IMG/VR virus record: IMGVR_UViG_3300044814_000012
Location: 1-45,941 of that record
Direction: 5' to 3' (one strand)
DNA: 45,941 bases
Source of the DNA: a virus
Positions 1 to 7,147 of the stretch are shown here, in pieces. The notes beneath the pieces were generated by a model. The model saw only the letters and a program-made list of their open reading frames with translations, did not search any database and was not told where the DNA came from. Every line of letters starts with the position of its first letter. Position 1 is the first letter of the stretch. The translations under genes were made by a program, and so were the position numbers.

Positions 1-26
1 CTACGCGACATCTCGGCACTAAGCCG

Positions 27-53
27 ATTGAACCCCCTCATCATGGAACACGG
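27..53 (+). promoter_or_regulatory. Phage RNA polymerase promoter, copy 1
   Basis: One of four near-identical copies (others at 4730, 15602 and 40108). The motif is TTGAACCCCCTCAT followed by CATGGAACA. The part CTCATCATGG aligns with CTCACTATAG of the T7 promoter, so transcription probably starts at the GG near 45-46. It would serve the small genes from 329 onward and the RNA polymerase gene itself. Function is inferred from repetition, placement before genes and the presence of a T7-type polymerase. Confidence 0.8.
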
Positions 54-248
54 TTTAACTACAAGATAAAGAACAAGGTTCAACTAGTTCATTCCACTAG
101 TTCTTTCTACAAATGGTTTCCCTTGCTAAGTACCAGCAGGATAAACCACCAGTAGACCGCTTGCACTCTGGTAGTAACCGGCAGTTCCCCACCAAGCAGC
201 AGCTCCCCCAACAACTGAAGTAGCTGACACCATAGGCCATACGGCTGG

Positions 249-262
249 TGCCGTTAACGGCA
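249..262. repeat. 14-bp perfect palindrome
   Basis: TGCCGTTAACGGCA reads the same on both strands. It lies between the left promoter and the first gene and could be a protein-binding site. No second copy was noticed, so a chance origin is possible. Confidence 0.35.
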
Positions 263-328
263 GGCGCATCAATCGACCTGCTAGCTACTGCTTTGTGCTT
301 GCGTGGAACCAGCTAGACCGAGGGCCGG

Positions 329-721
329 ATGTTCTACGACAACGCTAAAAGGAATTACTCGTGGCTCGATAAGCTGCGAGACAAGGCAAGCATCACCGCA
401 GACATGGCAGTGTGGTACTGCATAGCGCTCTGGACGCTGTTCATCACGCTACCATCGCTCGACAAGGCTATCACACTCTCGGATGGAACGAAGGTCTATC
501 CATCGAGAGGGACACCTGGCTCATGCTACACGACCAGCGACGGACAGCACTACGTCAGAACTGGTTACGGCGTGAGGAAGATTGGGAAGGTGCTCGGCGC
601 AAAGCTGATTGCTCGCTCGATCAAGATACGACGTGATGCGATCATGCTAAGAGCTGCCTTCGCAATCACGTTGCTGGCCGCAGCACTGACACTCGCGAAC
701 ATTGCACTCTCATTCAGCTAA
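329..721 (+). CDS. Small membrane protein, function unknown
   Basis: A 130-residue protein with two hydrophobic segments, one near residues 27-45 (AVWYCIALWTLFITL) and one at the C-terminus near 105-128 (LLAAALTLANIAL), separated by a basic, polar stretch. It is probably an inner-membrane protein. GAGGG five bases before the ATG supports the start. The TAA stop lies inside the AGCTAACTAAAGGAG cassette that serves the next gene. Its position after a phage promoter and before the RNA polymerase fits an early host-takeover gene. No family was recognised. Confidence 0.7.
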   Translation: MFYDNAKRNYSWLDKLRDKASITADMAVWYCIALWTLFITLPSLDKAITLSDGTKVYPSRGTPGSCYTTSDGQHYVRTGYGVRKIGKVLGAKLIARSIKIRRDAIMLRAAFAITLLAAALTLANIALSFS

Positions 722-735
722 CTAAAGGAGCACAG

Positions 736-1107
736 ATGACGACGACAGGCACTAAGGTAGCAAGAGCACCGCTCAACGCGGATGTGTACGATGCGCTTGA
801 GTTCTCAGCGCTGGCGTTCAAGGGAATAGGCAAAGGCAGATGGTTCACTGGCGACTGGGACCCGACTTCCAACACCGCTCTGGACCCATGCTGCGGAGAA
901 GGCCACGCCATCACTGTGTGCGACGTGACCAGCAACACCCACTTCACCCACACAGAAGCGCTTGAAGCACTACACAGTATCGGCGTGAAGTATTGGGACA
1001 GTGACGACGCTGTGCAGGACATCAACAAGCGGCTCGGCAGGGAACCGGCAACACCAGTCACGTTCAAGCAGTGGACACGAGAGCTTGGCATCAAGAGGGC
1101 TGAGTGA
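736..1107 (+). CDS. Hypothetical early protein
   Basis: A 123-residue soluble protein with no recognised family. The start ATG is preceded by the repeated leader AGCTAACTAAAGGAG (716-730), which gives a strong Shine-Dalgarno site. The middle contains a CCGEGHAI segment and the C-terminal half is mixed helix. Its end overlaps the next gene by four bases (GTGA), so the two are probably translationally coupled. It belongs to the run of small genes before the RNA polymerase; no function can be assigned. Confidence 0.7.
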   Translation: MTTTGTKVARAPLNADVYDALEFSALAFKGIGKGRWFTGDWDPTSNTALDPCCGEGHAITVCDVTSNTHFTHTEALEALHSIGVKYWDSDDAVQDINKRLGREPATPVTFKQWTRELGIKRAE

Positions 1108-1352
1108 AAGCCTACGAGCTGGACACGCTCAACGCAGCACGCGAAGAGAACATCGCGCTCAAGAAAACCAGCGAAGGACTCAGACGACAGCTCGAAGGCG
1201 TCGTCAGGATAAACGATGGTATGCGAGCTGGAGCAGCAGCGCTCGGTAAGGCGATGCGCGAGACGTACGGCAAGGCGGCTATGAAAAGCCTGAGCATCCG
1301 CACCAACGAAATCTTGCAAGAGAAGTATCCCACCGAACCATCAGCCAACTAA
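1104..1352 (+). CDS. Small coiled-coil protein
   Basis: An 82-residue protein starting at a GTG that overlaps the stop of the previous gene (GTGA). Residues about 8-40 form a heptad-like amphipathic helix rich in Glu, Lys and Leu (REENIALKKTSEGLRRQLE), suggesting a short coiled coil and oligomerisation. The C-terminal part is basic. Function is unknown; it is cotranscribed with its neighbours. Confidence 0.65.
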   Translation: MKAYELDTLNAAREENIALKKTSEGLRRQLEGVVRINDGMRAGAAALGKAMRETYGKAAMKSLSIRTNEILQEKYPTEPSAN

Positions 1353-1362
1353 AGGAGAAGCA

Positions 1363-2157
1363 ATGCGACGATTCACACTGAAGCAACTGAACAACGAGAA
1401 CCCCGGTAAGGATTACAAGTGCGATGTCAGGGCCTGCGAGTACGACCTGTGTGGCGGCCAAGGTCAGGAGTTCGTGCAAGCCAAGGAATACGACTCGCTG
1501 AGCAAGAGCTACGATGTGCGAGGCAGCGAGCTAGTGCGAGCACGCGCCAGCCGCGACTCCCTCGCTACTCAGGCAGCGTCAGACAGGACCGAGATCAGCA
1601 CGTTGAGGCTCCATCTCGAAGCCGAGAAGCAGAGCACCGCAACACTGCGAGCGCTTGTTAACAAGGTCGAGACCGAAAAGAACAATCTCCGCAGCTCCGC
1701 GCAGAGTGAGATCAGCAGCCTACACAACAAGCTAGATCAGCACTGCGGCAGAAGCCGCTACAGGTATCCCGGCGAATCAATGCGCGCCTACGATTTCTAC
1801 AACGGCTACGGCGAGCCAATGCGGAGCAACCTAAGCCGCGACACCATTGAAGTTCCGCGCTACGCATTTGAAGAACTGCTCAGCAAGGAAGGACAGGAGA
1901 GATCAGTTCGACTGAGCGCACAGCAGTTTAAGCAGAACATCGCTGAGGCAATCGGCTCCAAGCCAGGCGAGGACATCGTCGGAGTCGCGAAGCTCCTGAA
2001 GTCGTCCAACGTGAGCCTCCAAGGTCGCAACGACTGGCAGACGAAGGAAGTCCAGCGTGGTTGGGACGTTATCAACACGCTCAGGAACGAACGTGACGCC
2101 GCTACCAAGATCGTAAAGAGCGTCCATCAGATAAGCGCACCGAAAGTTAGCGTCTGA
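1363..2157 (+). CDS. Coiled-coil protein upstream of RNA polymerase
   Basis: A 264-residue protein started by an ATG behind the cassette AGCCAACTAAAGGAG (1343-1357). The N-terminal 35 residues contain three cysteines (CDVRACEYDLC). Residues about 40-125 have long heptad-rich helical character, with many Glu, Arg, Ser and Leu, typical of a coiled coil. The C-terminal half is mixed. Its stop TGA overlaps the probable CTG start of the RNA polymerase gene (CTGA), so polymerase translation may depend on translation of this gene. No family was recognised. Confidence 0.7.
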   Translation: MRRFTLKQLNNENPGKDYKCDVRACEYDLCGGQGQEFVQAKEYDSLSKSYDVRGSELVRARASRDSLATQAASDRTEISTLRLHLEAEKQSTATLRALVNKVETEKNNLRSSAQSEISSLHNKLDQHCGRSRYRYPGESMRAYDFYNGYGEPMRSNLSRDTIEVPRYAFEELLSKEGQERSVRLSAQQFKQNIAEAIGSKPGEDIVGVAKLLKSSNVSLQGRNDWQTKEVQRGWDVINTLRNERDAATKIVKSVHQISAPKVSV

Positions 2158-4706
2158 ACGACGCGGCGACATACGCCGCACACGAAGCTAACTGGCAAGG
2201 ACTCTTAGAGCGTCAGCGCGAGTTGGAAGACAACTCCCTGGCGCTCGGAGGCCAGCGCTTCAGGCGCCGAGTTCAGGAAGCAGAGACAGCAGGTAAAGGT
2301 TCCACAGTGGGCGCAGCGCGGAAACTACTCCAAGTAGCAATCGAACCGCTCGAAGCTGCAATCCAATACATGATCGACAACAGCAAGCGTGCTGGCCAAG
2401 CCAAGCGCGGCGGCAGATCACACGAGGCCGTCCGCTGGTGCAAGGCAGTCGGCGCAGACGTGGCTGCGTACATCACTGTGAAGACAGTTCTTAACGGTGT
2501 GAGAGACACTGCTGGTCTAAGGCGGCTCTCAGTCAGAGACGGCTCGCTAGAAATAGTCAGCCTAATACTGGATGAATTGCGGTACAGGAGATTTCAAGAG
2601 AAAGCGCCAGGTCTCTTCAACTATCGCATGGGCAAGTTCACCAACAGCAGCTATGCACACATGGCTCGCTCGATGAACGCAACCATGAAGTACGCAGAGA
2701 TAGACTGGAAAGACATCGACATGGCACCACAAAAGAGAATACTCGTGGGTGCGAAGCTCATTGACCTATTCGTCCAGACATCAGGTCTCGTAGAAGTAAT
2801 TCGCAAGACAACCTCCAAGCAGAAAGCGAAATCAGGTCGGGTAACGAACGAGCTATTCATCAGCCCCACACAGGACACCGTTCAGTGGCTTACTAAGCGC
2901 AACGATTGTTTGGAGTTCATGTCTCCAGTGGCTATGCCAATGGTGACACCACCGTTATCGTGGAGTCCTGGCGTGAAGGGTGGGTATCGTTTCGCCATGA
3001 GAAACAAGTTCGCTCTCCTTCGTAAGGCATCGGCAGAGCACCAGCGAACCGTAGCAGGTTCAGAAATGCCGCTTGTGTACGGAGCGCTCAACCGCATTCA
3101 GAACACAGCTTGGAAGATCAATACTGATGTCGTTGCTCTGGTGGAGGCTATCCAGCGCAGGGGCGGTGCAATGGCTGGCATACCAGCGTTCGAGGATGAG
3201 CCTAATGCACCAAAGCCTTTTGACATCGACACGAACGAAGTGTCACGCAAGGCGTACAGACGGAAGCAACACGCTGTGAAGGAGCGCAATCATTTACGCG
3301 GTATGTTGGCAGTGGAGTCGAAGAACATTCTGTCAGCAGCCAGTGGTGTCTCCACAGAGCTGGCAATCTACTTTCCTCACAATCTGGACTTCAGGGGAAG
3401 AGTCTATCCGCTGTGCAGTTATCTGTCACCGCAGGGCGGCGATCTGTCTCGCGGACTGCTCACGTTCGCTGATACGAAGGCTGTAGGCAGCGAAGGCGGC
3501 AGATGGCTAGCGATTCACGGTGCCAACTGTCTCGGTAGTACCGGCGACGGGGAAAAGATCAGTGCGATGTCTTTTGCTGATCGAGCTGCTTGGATTGTTC
3601 GCCACAGCAATGACATATGCAGTGTAGCTGACGACCCATTCTCCTTTTCCTGGTGGACGGAGGCTGACAAGCCACTTCAGTTCTACGCTTTCTGCAAGGA
3701 ATGGCAACGCTACGTGGCTGACGGTTCGCGAGAAAGTTTCGTGAGCGGGCTGCCAATAGCTCAGGACGGTTCATGCAATGGCCTCCAGCATTTCTCAGCC
3801 CTACTCAGGGATGAGATCGGAGGCAGGGCTGTGAATCTTGTACCGATGGATACACCACAAGACATCTACCAGATAATCGCTGACAAGGTGTTGGACAAAC
3901 TCGAACTGTTGGCCGGCACTAATTGGCTCGCAGCGAAGTGGCTCTCTTCCGGCTTGGTAACACGCAAGCTGACGAAGCGACCGACGATGACGTTTGGATA
4001 CGGCAGCAAGAAGTTTGGCTTCCGCAATCAGATCGGGACGTATCTGGCTGGCTTGGAGAACTGGCAGGAGATCAAAGTCCTGTTCGCCAACGACCAGGAG
4101 CAAGGCATGGTTGGAGATGCAGCGTTGCTCCTATCAGAACTGATATGGGACTCGCTGCGCGAGACTGTCGTGGCCGCTGCTGATGCAATGGTGTGGATGC
4201 AGGCTGCTGTCAGAAAAGTCATTACTCACGGCAAGCCAGTGTTCTGGATTGTCCCAGCAACAAACCTCCACGTTCGTCAGGAATACTTCGTGGACAAGTC
4301 GAAGCAGATCAACACCATCCTCTCTGGCCGAGTCATCAAGCCCCGCGTCTACGAGAAGACTGACAAGATCAAGATTCACAAGCAGGCCAACGCAGTGGCT
4401 CCGAACGTAGTTCACTCGCTTGACGCGGCAGCTCTCATGCTGACCGTAACGAGTGCAGCAAGCGAAGGTGTTGAAGCGTTCGGGATGGTTCACGACAGTT
4501 ACGCCACTGTCGCTGGCGACTGCTCCATACTCGCGGCTGTGACTCGACGGAGTTTTGTGAGGCTCTACACAGATCATAATGTGATTGGGAGTCTGTACGA
4601 GCAGTTCAAGGCGCAGATGGAAAAGCCGGAAGACTGTCCTGCACCACCGCTGCTTGGCAATCTCGATGTCGGCGCGGTGCTGGCATCTGACTACTTTTTC
4701 GCATGA
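2154..4706 (+). CDS. 1: T7-type single-subunit RNA polymerase
   Basis: DNA-directed RNA polymerase of the T7 gp1 family, which transcribes the phage middle and late genes from its own promoters. With the CTG start it is 850 residues (T7: 883). Motif A (DGSCNGLQHFSALLRDE) puts the catalytic Asp near residue 538. Motif B is LTKRPTMTFGYGSKKFG, with Lys near 608 and Tyr near 616. Motif C is MVHDSYATVAGD, with Asp near 781, and the C-terminus ends in YFFA like T7's FAFA. No ATG, GTG or TTG fits the homologous N-terminus: TTG at 2223 would cut off LLERQRE, which matches the family. CTG at 2154 overlaps the previous stop as CTGA, the same arrangement as the ATGA, GTGA and TTGA junctions elsewhere here. 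The end is certain, the start is inferred. Confidence 0.95.
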   Translation: MNDAATYAAHEANWQGLLERQRELEDNSLALGGQRFRRRVQEAETAGKGSTVGAARKLLQVAIEPLEAAIQYMIDNSKRAGQAKRGGRSHEAVRWCKAVGADVAAYITVKTVLNGVRDTAGLRRLSVRDGSLEIVSLILDELRYRRFQEKAPGLFNYRMGKFTNSSYAHMARSMNATMKYAEIDWKDIDMAPQKRILVGAKLIDLFVQTSGLVEVIRKTTSKQKAKSGRVTNELFISPTQDTVQWLTKRNDCLEFMSPVAMPMVTPPLSWSPGVKGGYRFAMRNKFALLRKASAEHQRTVAGSEMPLVYGALNRIQNTAWKINTDVVALVEAIQRRGGAMAGIPAFEDEPNAPKPFDIDTNEVSRKAYRRKQHAVKERNHLRGMLAVESKNILSAASGVSTELAIYFPHNLDFRGRVYPLCSYLSPQGGDLSRGLLTFADTKAVGSEGGRWLAIHGANCLGSTGDGEKISAMSFADRAAWIVRHSNDICSVADDPFSFSWWTEADKPLQFYAFCKEWQRYVADGSRESFVSGLPIAQDGSCNGLQHFSALLRDEIGGRAVNLVPMDTPQDIYQIIADKVLDKLELLAGTNWLAAKWLSSGLVTRKLTKRPTMTFGYGSKKFGFRNQIGTYLAGLENWQEIKVLFANDQEQGMVGDAALLLSELIWDSLRETVVAAADAMVWMQAAVRKVITHGKPVFWIVPATNLHVRQEYFVDKSKQINTILSGRVIKPRVYEKTDKIKIHKQANAVAPNVVHSLDAAALMLTVTSAASEGVEAFGMVHDSYATVAGDCSILAAVTRRSFVRLYTDHNVIGSLYEQFKAQMEKPEDCPAPPLLGNLDVGAVLASDYFFA

Positions 4707-4708
4707 AG

Positions 4709-4726
4709 TGTCCCATAATGAGGACA
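4709..4726. promoter_or_regulatory. Operator-like palindrome TGTCC-N8-GGACA, copy 4
   Basis: The perfect inverted repeat TGTCC-CATAATGA-GGACA starts three bases after the RNA polymerase stop codon and 47 bases before the HTH gene. The same palindrome with other 8-base centres occurs three times at 43141-43226. The centre includes CATAAT, a 5/6 match to a sigma70 -10 box, although no good -35 box was found. It may allow autoregulation of the HTH gene. Confidence 0.65.
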
Positions 4727-4729
4727 CAT

Positions 4730-4758
4730 ATTCAACCCCCTCATCATGGAACGCATTC
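4730..4758 (+). promoter_or_regulatory. Phage RNA polymerase promoter, copy 2
   Basis: The copy reads ATTCAACCCCCTCATC then ATGGAACGCATTC, differing from copy 1 at a single central position (C for G) and in the tail. It lies directly after the RNA polymerase gene and drives the HTH gene and the DNA-metabolism operon. It lies just downstream of the operator-like palindrome at 4709-4726, so a bound repressor could affect it. Confidence 0.82.
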
Positions 4759-4772
4759 ACTAGGAGCACAGG

Positions 4773-5048
4773 ATGGCAAGAGACGGCGACTGGTGGATTG
4801 AAGGTCTGCCAGACACACAGGGAACCATGCTTCCGCAGGTATTCCCTGTAGTAATCGTGAGCGAGCACGTTCACGGAATGATACGCGAGCTGGAGATGGC
4901 AGCAGGAGCATGTGCTGCTTGTCCGAAGTGCGACATGAGCAGCGCGTACCAGCACCTCAACGTGACACGCTCGACGCTCTACCGATATATCCAGAGCATC
5001 GAGAGACAAGCGAAGGTCACAGGACGTACTCACATCAAGCGGTTCTAA
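4773..5048 (+). CDS. Small HTH DNA-binding protein, candidate phage repressor
   Basis: A 91-residue protein. Residues about 55-75 (AYQHLNVTRSTLYRYIQS) have the spacing of a helix-turn-helix: helix, turn at N-V-T, then a recognition helix starting R-S-T-L-Y. A CAACPKC segment just before it could bind zinc. The ATG follows AGGAG. The gene lies 15 bases after a phage promoter and 47 bases after a TGTCC-N8-GGACA palindrome that also sits on the early promoter 2.7 kb from the right end. This suggests it binds that site and acts as repressor or Cro-like regulator. DNA binding is supported by the motif; the target is inferred. Confidence 0.65.
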   Translation: MARDGDWWIEGLPDTQGTMLPQVFPVVIVSEHVHGMIRELEMAAGACAACPKCDMSSAYQHLNVTRSTLYRYIQSIERQAKVTGRTHIKRF

Positions 5049-5215
5049 TGGACAAAAAGAATCAGACGGCTCGCAGCGGTCGTCCGCGTGTCACCTACGA
5101 CACACCAGAGCGTGAGTGTGCTCATGCGGACAAGGGCTGTTGCCCAACGTGCTACGACCCGATGAAGGTCCGAGTGCTGAGAGGGTTCACGCTCGAAACT
5201 GTAGCACACAGCTAA
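5048..5215 (+). CDS. Small cysteine-rich protein
   Basis: A 55-residue basic protein starting at the ATG of a TAATG overlap with the HTH gene, so it is probably translated by reinitiation. It contains a possible zinc site (ECAHADKGCCPTC: four Cys and one His). The first 20 residues are polar and basic. The family is unknown. Its position next to the HTH gene suggests a partner in regulation or host takeover, but nothing in the sequence proves this. Confidence 0.6.
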   Translation: MDKKNQTARSGRPRVTYDTPERECAHADKGCCPTCYDPMKVRVLRGFTLETVAHS

Positions 5216-5229
5216 CTAAAGGAGATCAA

Positions 5230-5442
5230 GTGGCAAAGCAGCAGCAGGGAAAGAAGTTCACAGCGAACGTGAAAGTCACAGTGATCGTGGGCGTCGAGCT
5301 TTCTGGAAAGACTCTCGAAGACGCTCTAGTTCAAGCGCGTCAACTCAAACCGGACAACTGCATCTCGGTAGACGGTGGAGAGAACGTAGACTGGACTTAC
5401 GATCTCATCGGCGTTTCGTCGGACGAGTGGATTAACTACTAG
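5230..5442 (+). CDS. Hypothetical small protein
   Basis: A 70-residue protein starting at GTG 5230, five bases after the AGCTAACTAAAGGAG leader at 5210-5224. The frame is open further upstream, but the ribosome binding site decides the start. It is alternately basic (KQQQGKKF) and beta-rich (KVTVIVGVEL) with an acidic end (SSDEWINY), like many small phage alpha-beta proteins. No function recognised. It is followed by a strong hairpin before the SSB gene. Confidence 0.65.
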   Translation: MAKQQQGKKFTANVKVTVIVGVELSGKTLEDALVQARQLKPDNCISVDGGENVDWTYDLIGVSSDEWINY

Positions 5443-5463
5443 CAGCAATCTGCATCACCGCAC

Positions 5464-5492
5464 GCCCTGTCTCGCTTCTTAGTGAGCAGGGC
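5464..5492 (+). promoter_or_regulatory. Intergenic hairpin before the SSB gene
   Basis: GCCCTG pairs with CAGGGC and CTCGCT pairs with AGTGAG around a TCTT loop, making a 12-bp stem with one bulged T. There is no U-tract, so it is not a classical terminator. Most of it (TCGCTT-TTAGTGAGC) recurs before the major capsid gene at 19046-19070. Both precede abundantly needed proteins, suggesting an mRNA-processing (RNase III-like) or mRNA-stabilising element. Confidence 0.6.
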
Positions 5493-5519
5493 TGCTTCAC
5501 ATCAGCCAACTACAGGAAC

Positions 5520-6218
5520 ATGGCAAAGAAGTTATTCAACACACCGAAAGGCAAAGCGATCTGGCCGCGTTTGACAGGAACGCCAGACACGAAGTTCAAC
5601 GCGAAGGGCGAGTGGAAAGTCAAGCTCGAACTCTCGCAGGCAGACGGCGAGCCAATCGTCGCTGCTATCACCGCAGTAATGAAAGAATCACTCGTCGAAG
5701 CAAAGGCTGCGTTCGTCATTGCTAAGGCTGCATACGCAGCACTGAAGACGAAGAGCGGTAAGAAACCGCCGACAGAGCCGAAGATGGTTGACGCTCCGTA
5801 CTTCATTGACGAAGAGTCAGGCAACATCACGCTGTCATTCAAGCTCGTAGCCAGCGGCGTGAACAAGAAGACGCAGGAAGCGTTCACACAGAAGCCAGTC
5901 ATATTCGACGCTGCTGGCAAGCCGGTCACGACCGACATCAAGATCGGCGGCGGCTCGATCATCAAGGTTGGCTATGAACTTAACGGCTTCGCCACACCGC
6001 TCGGCGCCGGCGCATCACTCCGACTGAAGGCCGTACAGGTCATCACGCTCGTTGAGTTTGGCGCAGACGCATCGTACTACGGCTTTGATGCCGAGGAAGG
6101 CTACGCTGCACAGGACGCTCCTGCCAGCACGCCAGCAGAAGACATGGGCTTCACAGATGTTGATGCAGATGCAGCTACCGCTGAACCTGCTGTTGGCTCC
6201 GAGTCCGACGACTTCTAG
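5520..6218 (+). CDS. 2.5: Single-stranded DNA-binding protein (T7 gp2.5-like)
   Basis: A 232-residue protein, the same length as T7 gp2.5 (232). It begins with MAKKLFNTPKGKAIWPRL, typical of the family's N-terminal OB-fold strand. It ends in an acidic tail finishing ESDDF, with the aromatic last residue that in gp2.5 contacts DNA polymerase and primase-helicase. It coats single-stranded DNA and coordinates the replisome. It stands first in the replication block, before endonuclease I, as in T7. The upstream leader is a weaker form of the cassette (AGCCAACTACAGGAA). Confidence 0.92.
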   Translation: MAKKLFNTPKGKAIWPRLTGTPDTKFNAKGEWKVKLELSQADGEPIVAAITAVMKESLVEAKAAFVIAKAAYAALKTKSGKKPPTEPKMVDAPYFIDEESGNITLSFKLVASGVNKKTQEAFTQKPVIFDAAGKPVTTDIKIGGGSIIKVGYELNGFATPLGAGASLRLKAVQVITLVEFGADASYYGFDAEEGYAAQDAPASTPAEDMGFTDVDADAATAEPAVGSESDDF

Positions 6219-6221
6219 GAA

Positions 6222-6674
6222 ATGACACTATCAGTACAGGACGCCGGCCTGAAAAACGGCTGGCGTTCTGGTTTAGAAGAAGCAATCGGAGCACAGCTCG
6301 ACTCGTTGCACATCGCATACAGATACGAGTCGTTAGCAATTCCCTTCCTCCAGCCAGCGAAGCCTAGGAAGTACACTCCCGATTACCTCATCACGTCGAA
6401 CGGCATCATCATCGAGACGAAAGGCCGCTTCGTGACCGCAGATCGACAGAAGCATCTACTCGTGAAGGCGCAGTATCCCGACCTGGACATCAGGTTCGTC
6501 TTCTCAAACTCCCGTCAGCGAATCAGCAAGCAGTCCGCGACTACCTACGGTGTGTGGGCAGAGCAGAAGGGTTTCAAGTACGCGAGCAAGAGCGTGCCCC
6601 CCAACTGGCTGTATGAAGCCCCGAACGTAGCGTCACTCGCAGCTATCGCTCGACTACAAGGTTCCAAAAAATGA
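6222..6674 (+). CDS. 3: Endonuclease I, Holliday junction resolvase (gp3)
   Basis: A 150-residue protein of the T7 endonuclease I family (T7: 149). It resolves branched recombination and replication intermediates and degrades host DNA. Seen in order: an N-terminal helix with the catalytic Glu (SGLEEAIGAQL), then YTPDYLI with the metal-binding Asp, then IIIETKGRF with Glu and Lys, as in PD-(D/E)xK nucleases. The end (AEQKGFKYASKSVP) also matches the family. It lies three bases after the SSB gene and overlaps the next gene by ATGA. Confidence 0.93.
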   Translation: MTLSVQDAGLKNGWRSGLEEAIGAQLDSLHIAYRYESLAIPFLQPAKPRKYTPDYLITSNGIIIETKGRFVTADRQKHLLVKAQYPDLDIRFVFSNSRQRISKQSATTYGVWAEQKGFKYASKSVPPNWLYEAPNVASLAAIARLQGSKK

Positions 6675-7147
6675 GCATGAAATTTTCCGCGAGCACTATT
6701 GCTCGCTTTTTTCTATACGTACGCGAGGCAGCAGGGCCGCAGAATACTGGCAGTAGAGTCGAAGCCATCCAAAGGTGGAGCGGCGGCAGCAAGGGCGACA
6801 GCTACTGCTGCGAGTTCGCCACAATGATTCTCGACATCTGCTTTCAGGGTGAGGCACCAGTCCCACGATTGCAGGCGTGCCAGGATGTCTACGAGCTGGC
6901 GAAGAAGAACGGTTGGGTCAGGGGTGTGTCGGACGACATAAACATTGACGACCTCTTTCTCTACGTGAACTCCAACGACCACGCTCATCACATCGGCATC
7001 GTCACTGGAATCAAGAAGACAGCCGGCAAAATCACCAGCGTAACAGGAATAGCAGGCAACACGTCAGCCGATGGCACGAGTTCAAACGGAACCGGCGTCT
7101 TCGAGCACGACATCTTCGCTACGGTGTTCGTCGCCTACCCACGATGA
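6671..7147 (+). CDS. CHAP-like peptidoglycan hydrolase in the gp3.5 position
   Basis: A 158-residue protein. SYCCEFATMIL supplies the nucleophilic Cys of a CHAP/NlpC-type amidase or endopeptidase, HHIGIVTGI the His and IAGNTSADG the polar third residue. It is probably the endolysin, cleaving peptidoglycan at lysis. It occupies the place of the T7 lysozyme gene (3.5) but is a different fold, so inhibition of the RNA polymerase, as done by T7 lysozyme, cannot be assumed. The ATG overlaps the previous stop (ATGA); a second ATG is at 6677. Codons 7-14 encode a terminator hairpin. Confidence 0.8.
   Translation: MSMKFSASTIARFFLYVREAAGPQNTGSRVEAIQRWSGGSKGDSYCCEFATMILDICFQGEAPVPRLQACQDVYELAKKNGWVRGVSDDINIDDLFLYVNSNDHAHHIGIVTGIKKTAGKITSVTGIAGNTSADGTSSNGTGVFEHDIFATVFVAYPR
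6689..6712 (+). terminator. Intrinsic terminator inside the hydrolase gene
   Basis: GCGAGCA pairs perfectly with TGCTCGC around the loop CTAT, followed at once by six T. This is a textbook rho-independent terminator for host RNA polymerase, located 18 bases into the hydrolase coding sequence. It may keep host polymerase from reading into lysis and replication genes, while phage polymerase passes at least partly. Confidence 0.75.

Larger units (their letters stand above)
1..328. other. Left-end non-coding region with phage promoter
   Basis: No convincing gene is seen here. The stretch holds a phage RNA polymerase promoter (27-53), a direct repeat ACTAGTTC at 83-90 and 96-103, a GAAC/GTTC hairpin near 71-81, and a perfect 14-bp palindrome TGCCGTTAACGGCA at 249-262. 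An ATG-initiated 36-codon frame at 113-223 has no ribosome binding site and was not called. If the molecule circularises, this is the middle of the early operon rather than an end. Confidence 0.6.

Noticed and set aside
113-223. 36-codon frame in the left-end region
   Set aside because: No Shine-Dalgarno site or leader cassette and no neighbour overlap.
714-1319. 201-codon minus-strand frame, and other long minus-strand frames (for example 19350-20138, 20944-21642, 4134-5033)
   Set aside because: They lie opposite good + strand genes, lack ribosome binding sites and family motifs, and are expected shadows in this base composition.
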